Shown piece after piece: positions 8,671 through 15,978 of a stretch of 64,000 nucleotides of DNA (position 1 is its first letter; every line of letters begins with the position of its first letter). The notes under the pieces were generated by a model that had not been told where the DNA came from, did not search any database, and was given only the letters and a program-made list of their open reading frames with translations. The position numbers and the translations under genes were made by a program. This DNA is from an uncultured delta proteobacterium (GTDB lineage: Bacteria > Desulfobacterota > Syntrophia > Syntrophales > UBA8958), in the NCBI GenBank assembly GCA_903885795.1, contig CAISJV010000065.1, positions 1-64,000 on the forward strand, in the 5' to 3' direction.

Positions 8671-8757
8671 ATGATCTTGATAATTATCCGAATGAAGGTC
8701 CTTTCAAAGTCAGACAGGTATGATTCGATATTCATGGCTGTCCGGAGAGGTGAATAG
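8671..8757 (+). pseudogene. ABM-derived leader ORF (28 codons)
   Basis: ATG 2 nt after the predicted start of cassette D; MILIIIRMKVLSKSDRYD matches the ABM gene start. The TAG ends one base before the ATG of the next gene, and the GGAGAGG that serves that gene lies inside this ORF. The arrangement would let translation of a leaderless message pass into the downstream gene. Confidence 0.6.
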
Positions 8758-8758
8758 A

Positions 8759-9109
8759 ATGTTGGCACATCAGATAATATGCATGGAATGCGGATACCAG
8801 GGTTCCTTCGATACGCAGGAAGTATCCATCGAAAATACGAGGCAGGACTGTTTCAAATACTTTGGACATAACCCGTTTACGAGCGCGATGCACTATCAGT
8901 GTCCCGAGTGCAATTCCTATCTGAAAGTCGATCCTATGGATATCTTCAAAATGCACCCCGTGAAAGGACAAGCGCACCCGGGAGGTCCGGCAATGGATAT
9001 GTCCAGTGTTTCAGTGGACACCGATTTTCTCTGGCAGTTGCCCGGGATGATAAAAGACAGAGTCCTCGGGCTGACAAAATATATATCATCAAGAATCTCG
9101 GCACAGTAA
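8759..9109 (+). CDS. Zinc-ribbon-like small protein
   Basis: A 116-residue protein starting MLAHQIICMECGYQG. Two cysteine pairs, CMEC near residues 8-11 and CPEC near residues 46-49, form a likely four-Cys zinc ribbon. The rest is polar, with a C-terminal amphipathic segment. ATG 8759 is chosen because GGAGAGG lies 9 bases upstream. No signal peptide. I do not recognise the family. Confidence 0.55.
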   Translation: MLAHQIICMECGYQGSFDTQEVSIENTRQDCFKYFGHNPFTSAMHYQCPECNSYLKVDPMDIFKMHPVKGQAHPGGPAMDMSSVSVDTDFLWQLPGMIKDRVLGLTKYISSRISAQ

Positions 9110-9198
9110 AAAGGTCCGGCGATGATGTTGCTATGCCACCGCTAGACCAGTGCCATCAATGCCTCGCTTACCAGGGAGAATGTTGTTGCTGCATTTGG

Positions 9199-9270
9199 TG
9201 GCAGTGGGAATGAACAATCAGAAAGGGGGCACAAATGTTGTGAACGATCGCTGTGACACGCTTGAATTCA
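9199..9270 (+). pseudogene. Remnant of ABM 3' end and DUF5670 start
   Basis: GGTGGCAGTGGGAATGAAC and AATCAGAAAGGGGG match the junction before the DUF5670 gene at 29325. The following ATGTTGTGAACGATCGCTGT matches that gene's first codons, but codon 3 (TGG) has become a TGA stop. The match fades after about 30 bases. The locus therefore once held the ABM-DUF5670 pair. Confidence 0.65.
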
Positions 9271-9376
9271 GGGTTTTGTCAGGAAGTTGCTCGATAATAT
9301 GGGAAACGGCATAGTTGAAATAAACAAGGAAGATCCAATGAGACAAACACATGTCCAAATACAAAAGGAGGACTAG

Positions 9377-9739
9377 ATGAGAAACATATCCAAGATCGGA
9401 ACTATGGTGTTCGCGGCCGTCGTGACCACCGCATTCGTTGCGGGATGCTCAAGCGCCCCACTGAAAACAGAGGCGTCAACGTCGGGGATCCGCGCTGCCG
9501 AGGAGGTCGGGGCGGCCAAGGTACCGCAAGCCTCGCTTCATTTGCAGCTAGCCAAGGAGGAACTGGAACTCGCCAGGGGGATGGCCGCCAAAGGCGATAA
9601 GAAGGAGGCCAGGTCGATGCTGTCGCGGGCCGAAGCCGACGCCGAGCTGGCGGTAGTATTGGCACGCGGGGATGACCAGAAGTTGGAGGCCACGGCAGCA
9701 GTGGAGCGTGTGCGCAAACTTCAGCAAGAGAACCCATAA
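9377..9739 (+). CDS. DUF4398-type lipoprotein
   Basis: A 120-residue protein with lipobox VAGC near residue 24 and then a helical body rich in Ala, Glu and Lys (QASLHLQLAKEELELARGMAAKGDKKEARSMLSRAEADAELAV). This is the DUF4398 pattern, often found before an OmpA-domain protein, as here. GGAGGAC precedes the ATG. Probably an outer-membrane-anchored, peptidoglycan-proximal helical protein. Confidence 0.75.
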   Translation: MRNISKIGTMVFAAVVTTAFVAGCSSAPLKTEASTSGIRAAEEVGAAKVPQASLHLQLAKEELELARGMAAKGDKKEARSMLSRAEADAELAVVLARGDDQKLEATAAVERVRKLQQENP

Positions 9740-9767
9740 CTCAACCATGAATCCAAAGGAGGCTTCA

Positions 9768-10691
9768 ATGAAAGCATTGCATTTTTTGATCATAGTCCCG
9801 TTCGTCGCGTTCTGCGCCGGTTGTGCAACCGTGACGCCAAATGAACTCATCGGCGCTCGTTCGGCCTACCAGCAGGCGAGCCAGGGGCCGGCGGCGCAAC
9901 TCGCGCCGGCGGAATTACACAAGGCAAGTGAGTCACTCGAGCGGGCGGAACAGTCATTCCTGAAGGACCCCGACTCGCAGAAAACCAAGGATCTCGCTTA
10001 TGTAGCCCAGCGCAAGTCTGAACAGGCGGGAGCACTCGGCGCCATCGCTGCCGACAAGGAAACAAAGGATAAAGCGAATGTCGATTTCCAGAAGAAACAA
10101 ACCGAGATCGTGAAGCAGGGGAAGCAGGACCTGCGCGACTCGGAAAAGCAGAATGCCGAGGTAAGGGCTGAGCTCGACAAGAACGCCGCGGTCAAGGAAG
10201 TCAAGGACAAGGCGAACACCGAGATGACGGAGCATGGGAAGCAGGACTTGATCGACTCCGAGCAGCGGACGGCCGCCGCCCGGGCTGAGCTTGCCGCCAT
10301 CGCTGCGGTAAAGGAAGATGAACGGGGATTAATTGTCACGCTATCCGGGAGCATCCTCTTTCGATCCGCCGAAGCTAATTTATTGTCATCTGCACAGGTA
10401 AAGCTTGACCAGGTGGCCAAGGCGCTGCTCGCGATTCCTGCGCGCAACCTCATCGTCGAGGGGCACACCGATTCCCAGGGCTCCGAGTCATACAATCAGG
10501 GTCTTTCGCAACGCCGGGCCAATGCGGTCCGCGATTATCTCGTGCAGAAAGGCTACCCGGCCGACCGCATCCAGGCAATGGGAAAGGGCGAGGGTAGCCC
10601 GATCGCTAATAACGCTTCATCCGAGGGGCGCGCCAACAACCGTCGTGTCGAGATCGTCATCGCACGCGAATTGCGGGCAACCAACCCTTAG
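9768..10691 (+). CDS. DUF4398-OmpA lipoprotein
   Basis: A 307-residue lipoprotein (lipobox CAGC). It has a DUF4398-like helical N-terminal part. Two similar repeats follow at about residues 90-180 (DKANVDFQKKQTEIVKQGKQDLRDSE and a second copy with TEMTEHGKQDLIDSE), predicted as coiled coil. The C-terminal OmpA domain has the peptidoglycan-binding motif VEGHTDSQGS...YNQGLSQRRANAVRDYL. The start is ATG 9768 behind AAAGGAGG; ATG 9747 is an alternative. It is coupled to 9377 and links outer membrane to cell wall. Confidence 0.85.
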   Translation: MKALHFLIIVPFVAFCAGCATVTPNELIGARSAYQQASQGPAAQLAPAELHKASESLERAEQSFLKDPDSQKTKDLAYVAQRKSEQAGALGAIAADKETKDKANVDFQKKQTEIVKQGKQDLRDSEKQNAEVRAELDKNAAVKEVKDKANTEMTEHGKQDLIDSEQRTAAARAELAAIAAVKEDERGLIVTLSGSILFRSAEANLLSSAQVKLDQVAKALLAIPARNLIVEGHTDSQGSESYNQGLSQRRANAVRDYLVQKGYPADRIQAMGKGEGSPIANNASSEGRANNRRVEIVIARELRATNP

Positions 10692-10774
10692 GCCGGCAAG
10701 GATAATCGGGTGAATAAACCAGGATCAAGCTGAAGAAAAGGGTAGATCAGAAATAATTCCAGACAAAAACGACG

Positions 10775-10813
10775 GCCCGGGAGCTTGACGCACGAAGCGA
10801 AGCGCTCCCGGGC
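10775..10813. terminator. GC-rich hairpin, likely transcription stop
   Basis: GCCCGGGAGC pairs perfectly with GCTCCCGGGC around a 19-base loop. It is followed by TCTTC and an A-run and not by a T-run, so termination on the plus strand is likely but not typical. It separates the OmpA gene from the Spy-like gene. Confidence 0.5.
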
Positions 10814-10842
10814 TCTTCAAAAAAAAAAGGGAGAACGTACAA

Positions 10843-11349
10843 ATGAAGAAAATGTGCAGATTAGTAGTAATGATGGGAGCGGTTGTCGCTCTGCTGATGA
10901 CCGGTGTGCCCGCTTTTTCACAGACAATGGATGTGTCCAGGGATCATAGAGGTGGGCATGGCCAGATGATGGAAAGGGGGAATATGGGCAATATGGGCGA
11001 TATGGTGGGCTTGTGCGCCGAACATGCAGACCGGATGGGGCTTACCGATGACCAGATAATGAAAATTAAGCCTTTACATCACGAAATGGAAAAAAAGCAG
11101 GCCCGATACAGAGCCGACCTGCAGATTGCCAAGATAGAACTTATGGAAATCATGGAAGTGAAAAATTTTGACCTGGATAAGGCCGGCTATGCAGTTAAAA
11201 AGATTGCAGCGATAAAGACAGCCAATCAGATGGAAATGTTAAAAGCCATGAAAGAAATGCGTACCATTTTGACGGATGAACAGTTCAAGAAAATGAAAAA
11301 GATAATGTTCATGAAGATGGGTGACAAAAACCAGCACAGAGGTTTCTGA
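10843..11349 (+). CDS. Spy/CpxP-family periplasmic protein
   Basis: A 168-residue protein with a signal peptide (cut after PAFSQ) and a His/Met/Gly-rich linker. The helical body carries LTDDQIMKI near residue 65 and LTDEQFKKMKKI near residue 144, the LTxxQ motifs of the Spy/CpxP/ZraP family. These are periplasmic chaperones or metal-binding stress proteins; the Met/His-rich N-terminus hints at metal binding. AAAAAAGGGAGAACGTACAA precedes the ATG. A relic of this gene's 5' end lies near 14085. Confidence 0.82.
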   Translation: MKKMCRLVVMMGAVVALLMTGVPAFSQTMDVSRDHRGGHGQMMERGNMGNMGDMVGLCAEHADRMGLTDDQIMKIKPLHHEMEKKQARYRADLQIAKIELMEIMEVKNFDLDKAGYAVKKIAAIKTANQMEMLKAMKEMRTILTDEQFKKMKKIMFMKMGDKNQHRGF

Positions 11350-11441
11350 AGAAACAGTACTGACCAATAAAAGGAAAAACGAGGCATAACTTAACAAAGG
11401 ACGATGAAAGTTTGTTAAGGTGGTTGAAGAAGGAGAGGGCA

Positions 11442-11651
11442 ATGAAGAGAATAATTATTCTGGCAGCGGTTTTAGTGATGTTGCTCGCATCTGTAGGAGG
11501 ATGTTGGGTAGGGCTGGATGTAGATGGCAGAGGCGGCGGCAGAGGCGGCGGAGGGCATGACGGCGGAGGAGGACATGATAGCGGCGGAGGGCGAGATGGT
11601 GGTGGTGGACACGACAATGGTGGTGGACACGACAACGATCAAAGGCATTGA
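11442..11651 (+). CDS. Gly/His/Asp-rich small lipoprotein
   Basis: A 69-residue protein with signal peptide and lipobox VGGC (cysteine near 21), followed by about eight repeats of GGG(H/R)D. The low-complexity mature part could bind metal through histidine and aspartate. ATG 11442 follows AGGAGAGGGC. No known family beyond a general Gly-rich lipoprotein. Confidence 0.6.
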   Translation: MKRIIILAAVLVMLLASVGGCWVGLDVDGRGGGRGGGGHDGGGGHDSGGGRDGGGGHDNGGGHDNDQRH

Positions 11652-11709
11652 GCGCGACGTTAGAAACGGCTCGTAAAAAATATAATTACTGAAACGGTGA
11701 GGTGAGATT

Positions 11710-12048
11710 ATGTCAAATCAGATCGAAGGTTTTATAAAAGGGATTATTCTTGGAGGTGTCGTCGGCGCTGCGGTAGGTATCCTCTATGCGCCGCAAAGCG
11801 GCCGGCGGACACGGAGGGATATTAACACAAAAGCCGCGAAATTGCTTACGGAGGCCAAAGAGGAATACGAGGCGACGCTGAAAAAAAGCGGTAAGGCCTA
11901 TGAAACGGTGGTCAAACAGTTGAAGCGCCTGGAGTCCTCCGCAGAGGAAAAGGTGGATGATTTGAAGGAATTGGGGAAGGAAGCCTTTCACGACACCAGG
12001 GGCCACCTGACGAAAGCTGTGAATGCGGCCGTTCATGCCTTCAAGTAG
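11710..12048 (+). CDS. YtxH-domain stress protein
   Basis: A 112-residue protein with an N-terminal glycine-zipper membrane segment (GIILGGVVGAAVGILYAPQSGRRTR), the YtxH signature, then a long charged helix. GGTGAGGTGAGATT supplies the ribosome binding site. The second YtxH gene at 13615 shares the LYAPxSGxxTR junction. YtxH proteins are general-stress membrane proteins of unknown mechanism. Confidence 0.85.
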   Translation: MSNQIEGFIKGIILGGVVGAAVGILYAPQSGRRTRRDINTKAAKLLTEAKEEYEATLKKSGKAYETVVKQLKRLESSAEEKVDDLKELGKEAFHDTRGHLTKAVNAAVHAFK

Positions 12049-12181
12049 GAAACAGGAATAGGGACAACAAAAAACCCTCAAAGATAATAGTCTTGGCAAA
12101 GGCAAAGGGCGCCGTGATTGCGACGTACGGAAAGATCGATGCCCGGAGTTGTTTTCATGGGCTGATGGAGGACGGAAAGAT

Positions 12182-12367
12182 ATGACTTGGCTGGGATGGC
12201 TTGGTCTCGCAGTAATCATTACCGGCATTTTGGCCGTCACCGGTATCAAGCCGAAGGGTACGCGACACGTCGCCCACACGAACTTGATGTGGATGGCGCG
12301 GCTCGCGCTCCTGGCGGTCCTTATCCTCGTCGGCTACCTGGCGTTTCAAGCCCGCTCCGGCGGCTGA
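12182..12367 (+). CDS. Small two-helix membrane protein
   Basis: A 61-residue protein, MTWLGWLGLAVIITGILAVTG..., with two transmembrane helices separated by a KPKGTRHVAHTN loop. Start ATG 12182 is preferred over 12149 because the protein then begins at the first helix and GGAGGACGGAAAG is upstream. No family recognised. Confidence 0.5.
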   Translation: MTWLGWLGLAVIITGILAVTGIKPKGTRHVAHTNLMWMARLALLAVLILVGYLAFQARSGG

Positions 12368-12514
12368 TGTTGTCGCCCGCGGCCTGATATAAGGGAATAA
12401 TTCCTCATGTTGTGGGATTGAATTCCCCAACGATGGGCTGATTAATTCTGGTCATCAAACAAGCCACATTTGTAACGCTTTGATTTATAAGTAAATATTA
12501 AATAGAGACTGTTT

Positions 12515-12530
12515 TGGCATGACAAGTGCA
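12515..12530 (+). promoter_or_regulatory. Candidate sigma-54 promoter without the operator
   Basis: TGGCATGACAAGTGCA has GG and GC ten bases apart. The -12 box is weaker (GTGCA in place of TTGCA). No CCTCAA palindrome is found 133 bp upstream. The predicted start near 12541 would give a 30-base leader for the gene at 12571. Confidence 0.5.
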
Positions 12531-12570
12531 AAGACTCAAAACAACTAAAATCTGAAAGGAGCAACAAAAT

Positions 12571-12939
12571 ATGAAGAAGTTAATGTCCATTATCGTTTCC
12601 ATCCTTTTCGCAGTTTCCATGTCCGGTTTGGCTTTTGCCCAGGCTCCGGCCGCAAAGCCCGCTACCGAACCCGTAAAGGTTGAGAAGAAGGATCCTGCAA
12701 AGCAGGCTGCTGCTGACAAAAAGGACGCCGCGGACAAGAAGGCTGCTGACAAGAAAGCCGCCGCCGAGAAGAAGGCCGCTGACAAGAAGGCCGCCGCGGA
12801 CAAGAAGGCTGCTGACAAGAAGGCCAAAGCTGACAAAAAGGCCGCGGACAAGAAGGCTGCTGCTGACAAAAAGGCCGATGCTAAAAAGGCTGCCGCGGAC
12901 AAAATGGCCGCCCCCGCCCCCGCTCCCGAAAAGAAGTAA
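12571..12939 (+). CDS. Secreted Lys/Ala-rich repeat protein
   Basis: A 122-residue protein with a clear signal peptide (MKKLMSIIVSILFAVSMSG..., cut after AFAQ). The rest is built of tandem ADKKAA units (about 15) with a Pro/Ala end. The mature protein would be strongly basic and helical, like histone H1-type tails or periplasmic TolA-like helices. GAAAGGAGCAACAAAAT precedes the ATG, and a terminator follows. Function unknown; binding to nucleic acid or to anionic envelope polymers is a guess. Confidence 0.65.
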   Translation: MKKLMSIIVSILFAVSMSGLAFAQAPAAKPATEPVKVEKKDPAKQAAADKKDAADKKAADKKAAAEKKAADKKAAADKKAADKKAKADKKAADKKAAADKKADAKKAAADKMAAPAPAPEKK

Positions 12940-12964
12940 CCACCTTCCCCATACAGCTCTAATA

Positions 12965-12998
12965 AAAAAGGCTCCTTGCCATGAGGGGCCTTTTTTAT
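12965..12998 (+). terminator. Rho-independent terminator
   Basis: AAAAAGGCTCCT and AGGGGCCTTTTTT form a stem around TGCCATG with a T-run. It closes the Lys/Ala-rich gene. Confidence 0.85.
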
Positions 12999-13119
12999 TG
13001 CCTTGACTCCCTGGGCCGCCTCGGATGCAGGGAGTCACAAATTCCCTATCCAGACCTATCCTCGTTCCGGTCGGAAACAAAGGAACCGGATCGGATCGTG
13101 CAACTCCCCTCAATTGATC

Positions 13120-13268
13120 CCTCAACATATTGAGGTTCTACCAAATACTGAGGCTAAACGAATCCTTTCATGCCTTTCCACCGCCATCTTCTGTTTATCT
13201 AAAGTGCTGTTATTAAAAGATTAATTGATGATTATGGTTCCCTTTCCCTTCTTGGCAAGCCACTTGCA
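13120..13268 (+). promoter_or_regulatory. Sigma-54 cassette E
   Basis: Operator CCTCAACATATTGAGG at 13120-13135 (perfect palindrome apart from the central pair), third half-site AATACTGAGG at 13144-13153, TTATTAAAAGATTAATTG block near 13210, and promoter TGGCAAGCCACTTGCA at 13253-13268. The spacing is 133 bp. ATG 13281, 2 nt past the predicted start, begins an ABM-like MILVIVEM frame that drifts into other sequence. It serves the genes at 13337-15296. Confidence 0.86.
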
Positions 13269-13336
13269 ATCACGATCTTCATGATCTTGGTCATCGTTGA
13301 AATGTCGGTCAAGATCCTTTATCGAAAGGAAGAGAA

Positions 13337-13549
13337 TTGTCTCGTGACCACGACTGGAATCAGCACAACGGCAGGTCCGCAGGGAAACGCAAGTGGCTGG
13401 AAATCACCTTGTTTATCCTCATCGGTTTGATGATCTGCCTTCTCGCATGCGAAGCTGTCACCCACCGGGGAAGGAGCCATGGAGCGGCAACATTCGGTCA
13501 CGTCGAAATGAGTGATGAGCGGATGAAGCTGCTGTTCAACACCCATTGA
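13337..13549 (+). CDS. Small single-helix membrane protein
   Basis: A 70-residue frame from TTG 13337 (AAAGGAAGAG upstream), with a basic N-terminus, one transmembrane helix (WLEITLFILIGLMICLLAC) and a hydrophilic tail. The tail EMSDERMKLLFNTH matches the short ORF at 4967 and is thus part of the duplicated segment. Nothing else identifies it; the unusual start lowers confidence. Confidence 0.45.
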   Translation: MSRDHDWNQHNGRSAGKRKWLEITLFILIGLMICLLACEAVTHRGRSHGAATFGHVEMSDERMKLLFNTH

Positions 13550-13614
13550 CATGAAAAATATTCATGAATTGATCGGTTCTGATTACAATAAAAAATATAG
13601 GAGGTATGGAGAGT

Positions 13615-13896
13615 ATGTCACTGAAAAGTTTGGTTAAAGGACTGGTTGCAGGGGGATTGGCCGGTATGGCCGTGGGTGTTCTGTTCGCTCCCAAAAGTGG
13701 CTGTGAGACCCGGGACGATCTGGCGAAATCCACAAAGAAGCTTTATGGGCAGGCCAAAGATCGATATGAGCGGGCGCTGCTGGATGCGGAGGGCCTCGTG
13801 GAGCGGGGGAAAGCGGAATATACCGGGAGCAAGGAGCGGCTGAATAAAGCCCTCCATGCAGGCGTGGAAGCCTATAAGGAACCGGCAAAGACGTAG
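13615..13896 (+). CDS. YtxH-domain stress protein
   Basis: A 93-residue protein with an N-terminal glycine-zipper helix (GLVAGGLAGMAVGVLFAPKSG) followed by a charged helical tail, as in YtxH. ATG 13615 is 10 bases from AGGAGG; ATG 13606 is too close to it. It is related to the gene at 11710 and cotranscribed with the DxAWQ protein that begins 12 bases later. Confidence 0.82.
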   Translation: MSLKSLVKGLVAGGLAGMAVGVLFAPKSGCETRDDLAKSTKKLYGQAKDRYERALLDAEGLVERGKAEYTGSKERLNKALHAGVEAYKEPAKT

Positions 13897-13908
13897 GAGG
13901 AAATGGAG

Positions 13909-14100
13909 ATGGATCACAATTCTGCAGATCGAGCGTGGCAGAATCTTCAAGTCCATATCGATCAAAGGTTCGGCAGGTATCTAAGGGATAATCCGTACCA
14001 GGATAACTCCGAAAGGCATGGGGTCTTCGGAGTAAAAAGTGTTCCAAAAACAGCAGCAACAATTATGCATGGAGAAGGTACAAACGAAAATAATGTGTAG
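13909..14100 (+). CDS. Small conserved protein (DxAWQxLQVHID family)
   Basis: A 63-residue protein, MDHNSADRAWQNLQVHID..., paralogous to 5130 over its first 26 residues. ATG 13909 is 8 bases from AGGAGG. The C-terminal half differs from the paralogue and runs into the relic of a Spy-like gene start, so the reading frame end is probably secondary. No family name known. Confidence 0.55.
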   Translation: MDHNSADRAWQNLQVHIDQRFGRYLRDNPYQDNSERHGVFGVKSVPKTAATIMHGEGTNENNV

Positions 14101-14148
14101 AGCAGTAGTAATGATGGTGACGGTAATGTCCGGCCGTGGGGATGCATA
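14085..14148 (+). pseudogene. Relic of a Spy-like gene 5' end
   Basis: The bases from GTACAAACGAAAATAATGTG onward align with the start of the Spy-like gene at 10843 (GTACAAATGAAGAAAATGTG, then the shared AGTAGTAATGATGG). The frame encodes MCRAVVMMVTVMSG and stops at TAA within 20 codons. It indicates a third truncated duplication in this region. Confidence 0.6.
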
Positions 14149-14201
14149 ATCAGACAAGATAAGATAAATTCAAGCCTAAAAGAGCCAAAAAGAGGATGTA
14201 C

Positions 14202-14600
14202 ATGAATGAAGATATTCTGAAAGGGAAATGGCAGGAGATCAAGGGGATGGTTAAGGAGAAGTGGGGTAAACTCACCGATAACGATCTTCGCGAGATCGGA
14301 GGAAAAGGGGAGCGGCTTTTGGGGCTTTTACGGAAGAAATATGGATACATCAGGTACAAAGCCAAACTGGAATATAAAGACAGTGTCGAACTGGCAGAAA
14401 TTGTCGGCAGTATTCGAGAAGTAATGAAAAAGAAGGAAGATTTCATTCCATTTGCGTTTATTGCTCGCTACTGGCAGCCTTTGTTAGCAAATAAACAAGA
14501 GAGTAAAATAGCACCAAGGGGGGAAAAACATGGGTACCATACTGATCGTTATTCTAATTCTCGTCCTCGTCGGCGCACTGCCCACCTGGCCTCACAGTAA
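14202..14600 (+). CDS. CsbD-family protein (YjbJ-like) with long C-terminal extension
   Basis: Starts MNEDILKGKWQEIKGMVKEKWGKL with the YjbJ-type CsbD core (residues 1-60, including RLLGLLRKKYGY). Family members are usually 60-70 residues; here the frame continues to 132 and overlaps the next gene by 71 bases, so the tail is probably not ancestral and may result from loss of the original stop. ATG 14202 is 6 bases from AGAGG; ATG 14196 abuts it and is rejected. Confidence 0.7.
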   Translation: MNEDILKGKWQEIKGMVKEKWGKLTDNDLREIGGKGERLLGLLRKKYGYIRYKAKLEYKDSVELAEIVGSIREVMKKKEDFIPFAFIARYWQPLLANKQESKIAPRGEKHGYHTDRYSNSRPRRRTAHLASQ

Positions 14601-14682
14601 GAGTTGGGGATACTACCCCAGCGGTGGACTTGGATTGGTTCTTCTGATTTTGATCATCCTGCTCCTGATGGGGCGGATCTGA
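14530..14682 (+). CDS. DUF3309 small membrane protein
   Basis: A 50-residue protein, MGTILIVILILVLVGALPTW, with a central PHSKSWGYYPSGGLG loop and a second helix ending LLLMGRI. This is the DUF3309 layout. AGGGGGGAAAAAC precedes the ATG. It overlaps the CsbD-like frame and belongs to the cassette E gene string. Confidence 0.85.
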   Translation: MGTILIVILILVLVGALPTWPHSKSWGYYPSGGLGLVLLILIILLLMGRI

Positions 14683-14700
14683 AGTAAGTAAGGAGCTGTA

Positions 14701-14850
14701 ATGCCATTAGCGAAAGTCATCTGTCCTTTCTGTTCGTGCAGCGTCGATATCATGAGATTTGGTGATGGTTGGGTGGGGATATGTTGTGACAAAATTATAT
14801 TCAATTCTGAACTGTTACCCCTTTCTGATTTATTAAAGGAGAATGTATGA
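14701..14850 (+). CDS. Small CxxC zinc-finger-like protein
   Basis: A 49-residue frame, MPLAKVICPFCSCSVDIMRF, with CPFC, a further C and a later CC pair. GTAAGGAGCTGTA precedes the ATG, and the TGA overlaps the next ATG as ATGA, so it is translationally coupled to the universal stress protein. No family recognised. Confidence 0.6.
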   Translation: MPLAKVICPFCSCSVDIMRFGDGWVGICCDKIIFNSELLPLSDLLKENV

Positions 14851-15296
14851 TTTCAACAATTCTTGTGCCTTCAGACGGGTCGAAAACCGCTCAAAAGGCG
14901 GCAGCTTATGCGGTTGATCTCGCAAAGCAGCTAAACGCCTCAATGGTTGTCCTGACCATTATTGATCAGCGCTCATTTATCGCCCAGACAGTTCCCGTAT
15001 CGGAGACGGCAAGGCACACAATAGAGCCTATTGAGGATTATCTGAGAGAGGCTGCCGAAGGATATGCCGGAGAGGTAAAGAAACTGTGCGATAAAAGCGG
15101 TGTTCCATCAGAGATTTCCATAAGGACGGGGCATCCGGTGGAGGAGATTGTGAAAGAGGCCAGGAAGTCAAAGGCGGATCTTATTGTTATGGGCTCCCAT
15201 GGAAGGAGCGCCTTATCAGCCACCGTCCTTGGCAGTGTTTCTTATGGTGTTATCCACAATGATACAACTATTCCCATCCTCATTGTGAGGGGTTGA
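14847..15296 (+). CDS. Universal stress protein, UspA family
   Basis: A 149-residue Usp domain starting MISTILVPSDGSKTAQKAA. The nucleotide-binding motif GSHGRSALSATVLGSVS is near residues 116-132 and the protein ends TTIPILIVRG, all typical of ATP-binding Usp proteins. A cytoplasmic stress-survival function follows from the family. It is the last clear member of the cassette E gene string. Confidence 0.92.
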   Translation: MISTILVPSDGSKTAQKAAAYAVDLAKQLNASMVVLTIIDQRSFIAQTVPVSETARHTIEPIEDYLREAAEGYAGEVKKLCDKSGVPSEISIRTGHPVEEIVKEARKSKADLIVMGSHGRSALSATVLGSVSYGVIHNDTTIPILIVRG

Positions 15297-15323
15297 TTGC
15301 GATCCAGAGGGAGGACGATTTCA

Positions 15324-15935
15324 ATGAGCAAGGTATTGACAAACAAACATGTAACGGAAAAGCGGGCATCGGGACCTGGATCTCGGTTTTTCCTTCTCAT
15401 TATGGTCCTGGCGTTGACCGGATGTTATCCTGCTCCGTATCGCGAGGTTTCACAACCCGTGCCCTTAGATGCCGGCGGAAAGCCAAGGGCTTCCATTACC
15501 CAGATCTATTTTTATCCGAAAACCGGTCAGACTGAGGCGCAACAGTCACGTGACCACTATGAATGCTACAACTGGGCGGTGAAGCAGACCGGCTTCGATC
15601 CGGGTCAGGCTTCGGTCCCGCTGGAGCAGCGCGTTCGGGTGGTGCCGGTGCCGCCGCCCGGTTATGATACCGCTGTTCTGGCTATCACAGGCGCGGTGCT
15701 GGGCGCGTTGATTGGCGGACCGAGACACGCCGGGACTGGCGCTTTGATCGGCGCCGGGACGGGGGCTATCGTCGGTGCGGCGTCGGATTCGTCAAGGCAG
15801 CAGACTGCCATGCAGTTGGAGGAATCCTATTCCAAGCGTGATCGTTCGCTTGATGCTCAATATGAAGGAAGGGCGCTCAACTTCCGGCGCGCCATGTCTG
15901 CCTGCCTCGAAGGCCGCGGGTATACGGTGCAATGA
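15324..15935 (+). CDS. Lipoprotein with glycine-zipper domain
   Basis: A 203-residue protein from ATG 15324 (AGAGGGAGG upstream). It has a hydrophobic signal with lipobox ALTGC, then a domain with YFYPKTGQTEAQQSRDHYECYNWAVKQTGFDP, then a glycine zipper (LGALIGG...GTGALIGAGTGAIVGAA) and a final AMSACLEGRGYTV. The two flanking blocks recur in the next gene, in one continuous domain there. An outer-membrane location is likely; function unknown. Confidence 0.7.
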   Translation: MSKVLTNKHVTEKRASGPGSRFFLLIMVLALTGCYPAPYREVSQPVPLDAGGKPRASITQIYFYPKTGQTEAQQSRDHYECYNWAVKQTGFDPGQASVPLEQRVRVVPVPPPGYDTAVLAITGAVLGALIGGPRHAGTGALIGAGTGAIVGAASDSSRQQTAMQLEESYSKRDRSLDAQYEGRALNFRRAMSACLEGRGYTVQ

Positions 15936-15978
15936 GGAAAACCGGGAATCTTTATTTGACTATAAGGAGGCAATAGCC

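Noticed and set aside
9280-9300. Sigma-54 promoter before the DUF4398 gene
   Set aside because: TTGTCAGGAAGTTGCTC has a good -12 box, but the -24 GG is replaced by GT and no operator lies upstream.
12421-12460. Another ABM relic before the Lys/Ala-rich gene
   Set aside because: ATTCTGGTCATCAAACAAG looks like the relic seen at 392-410, but it lies upstream of the promoter candidate, not downstream, and the match is too short to claim.
12580-13128. Minus-strand Gly/Ser/Phe-rich frame opposite the Lys/Ala-rich gene
   Set aside because: Repetitive codons of the plus-strand gene give long open frames on the other strand. The plus-strand frame has the signal peptide, ribosome site and terminator.
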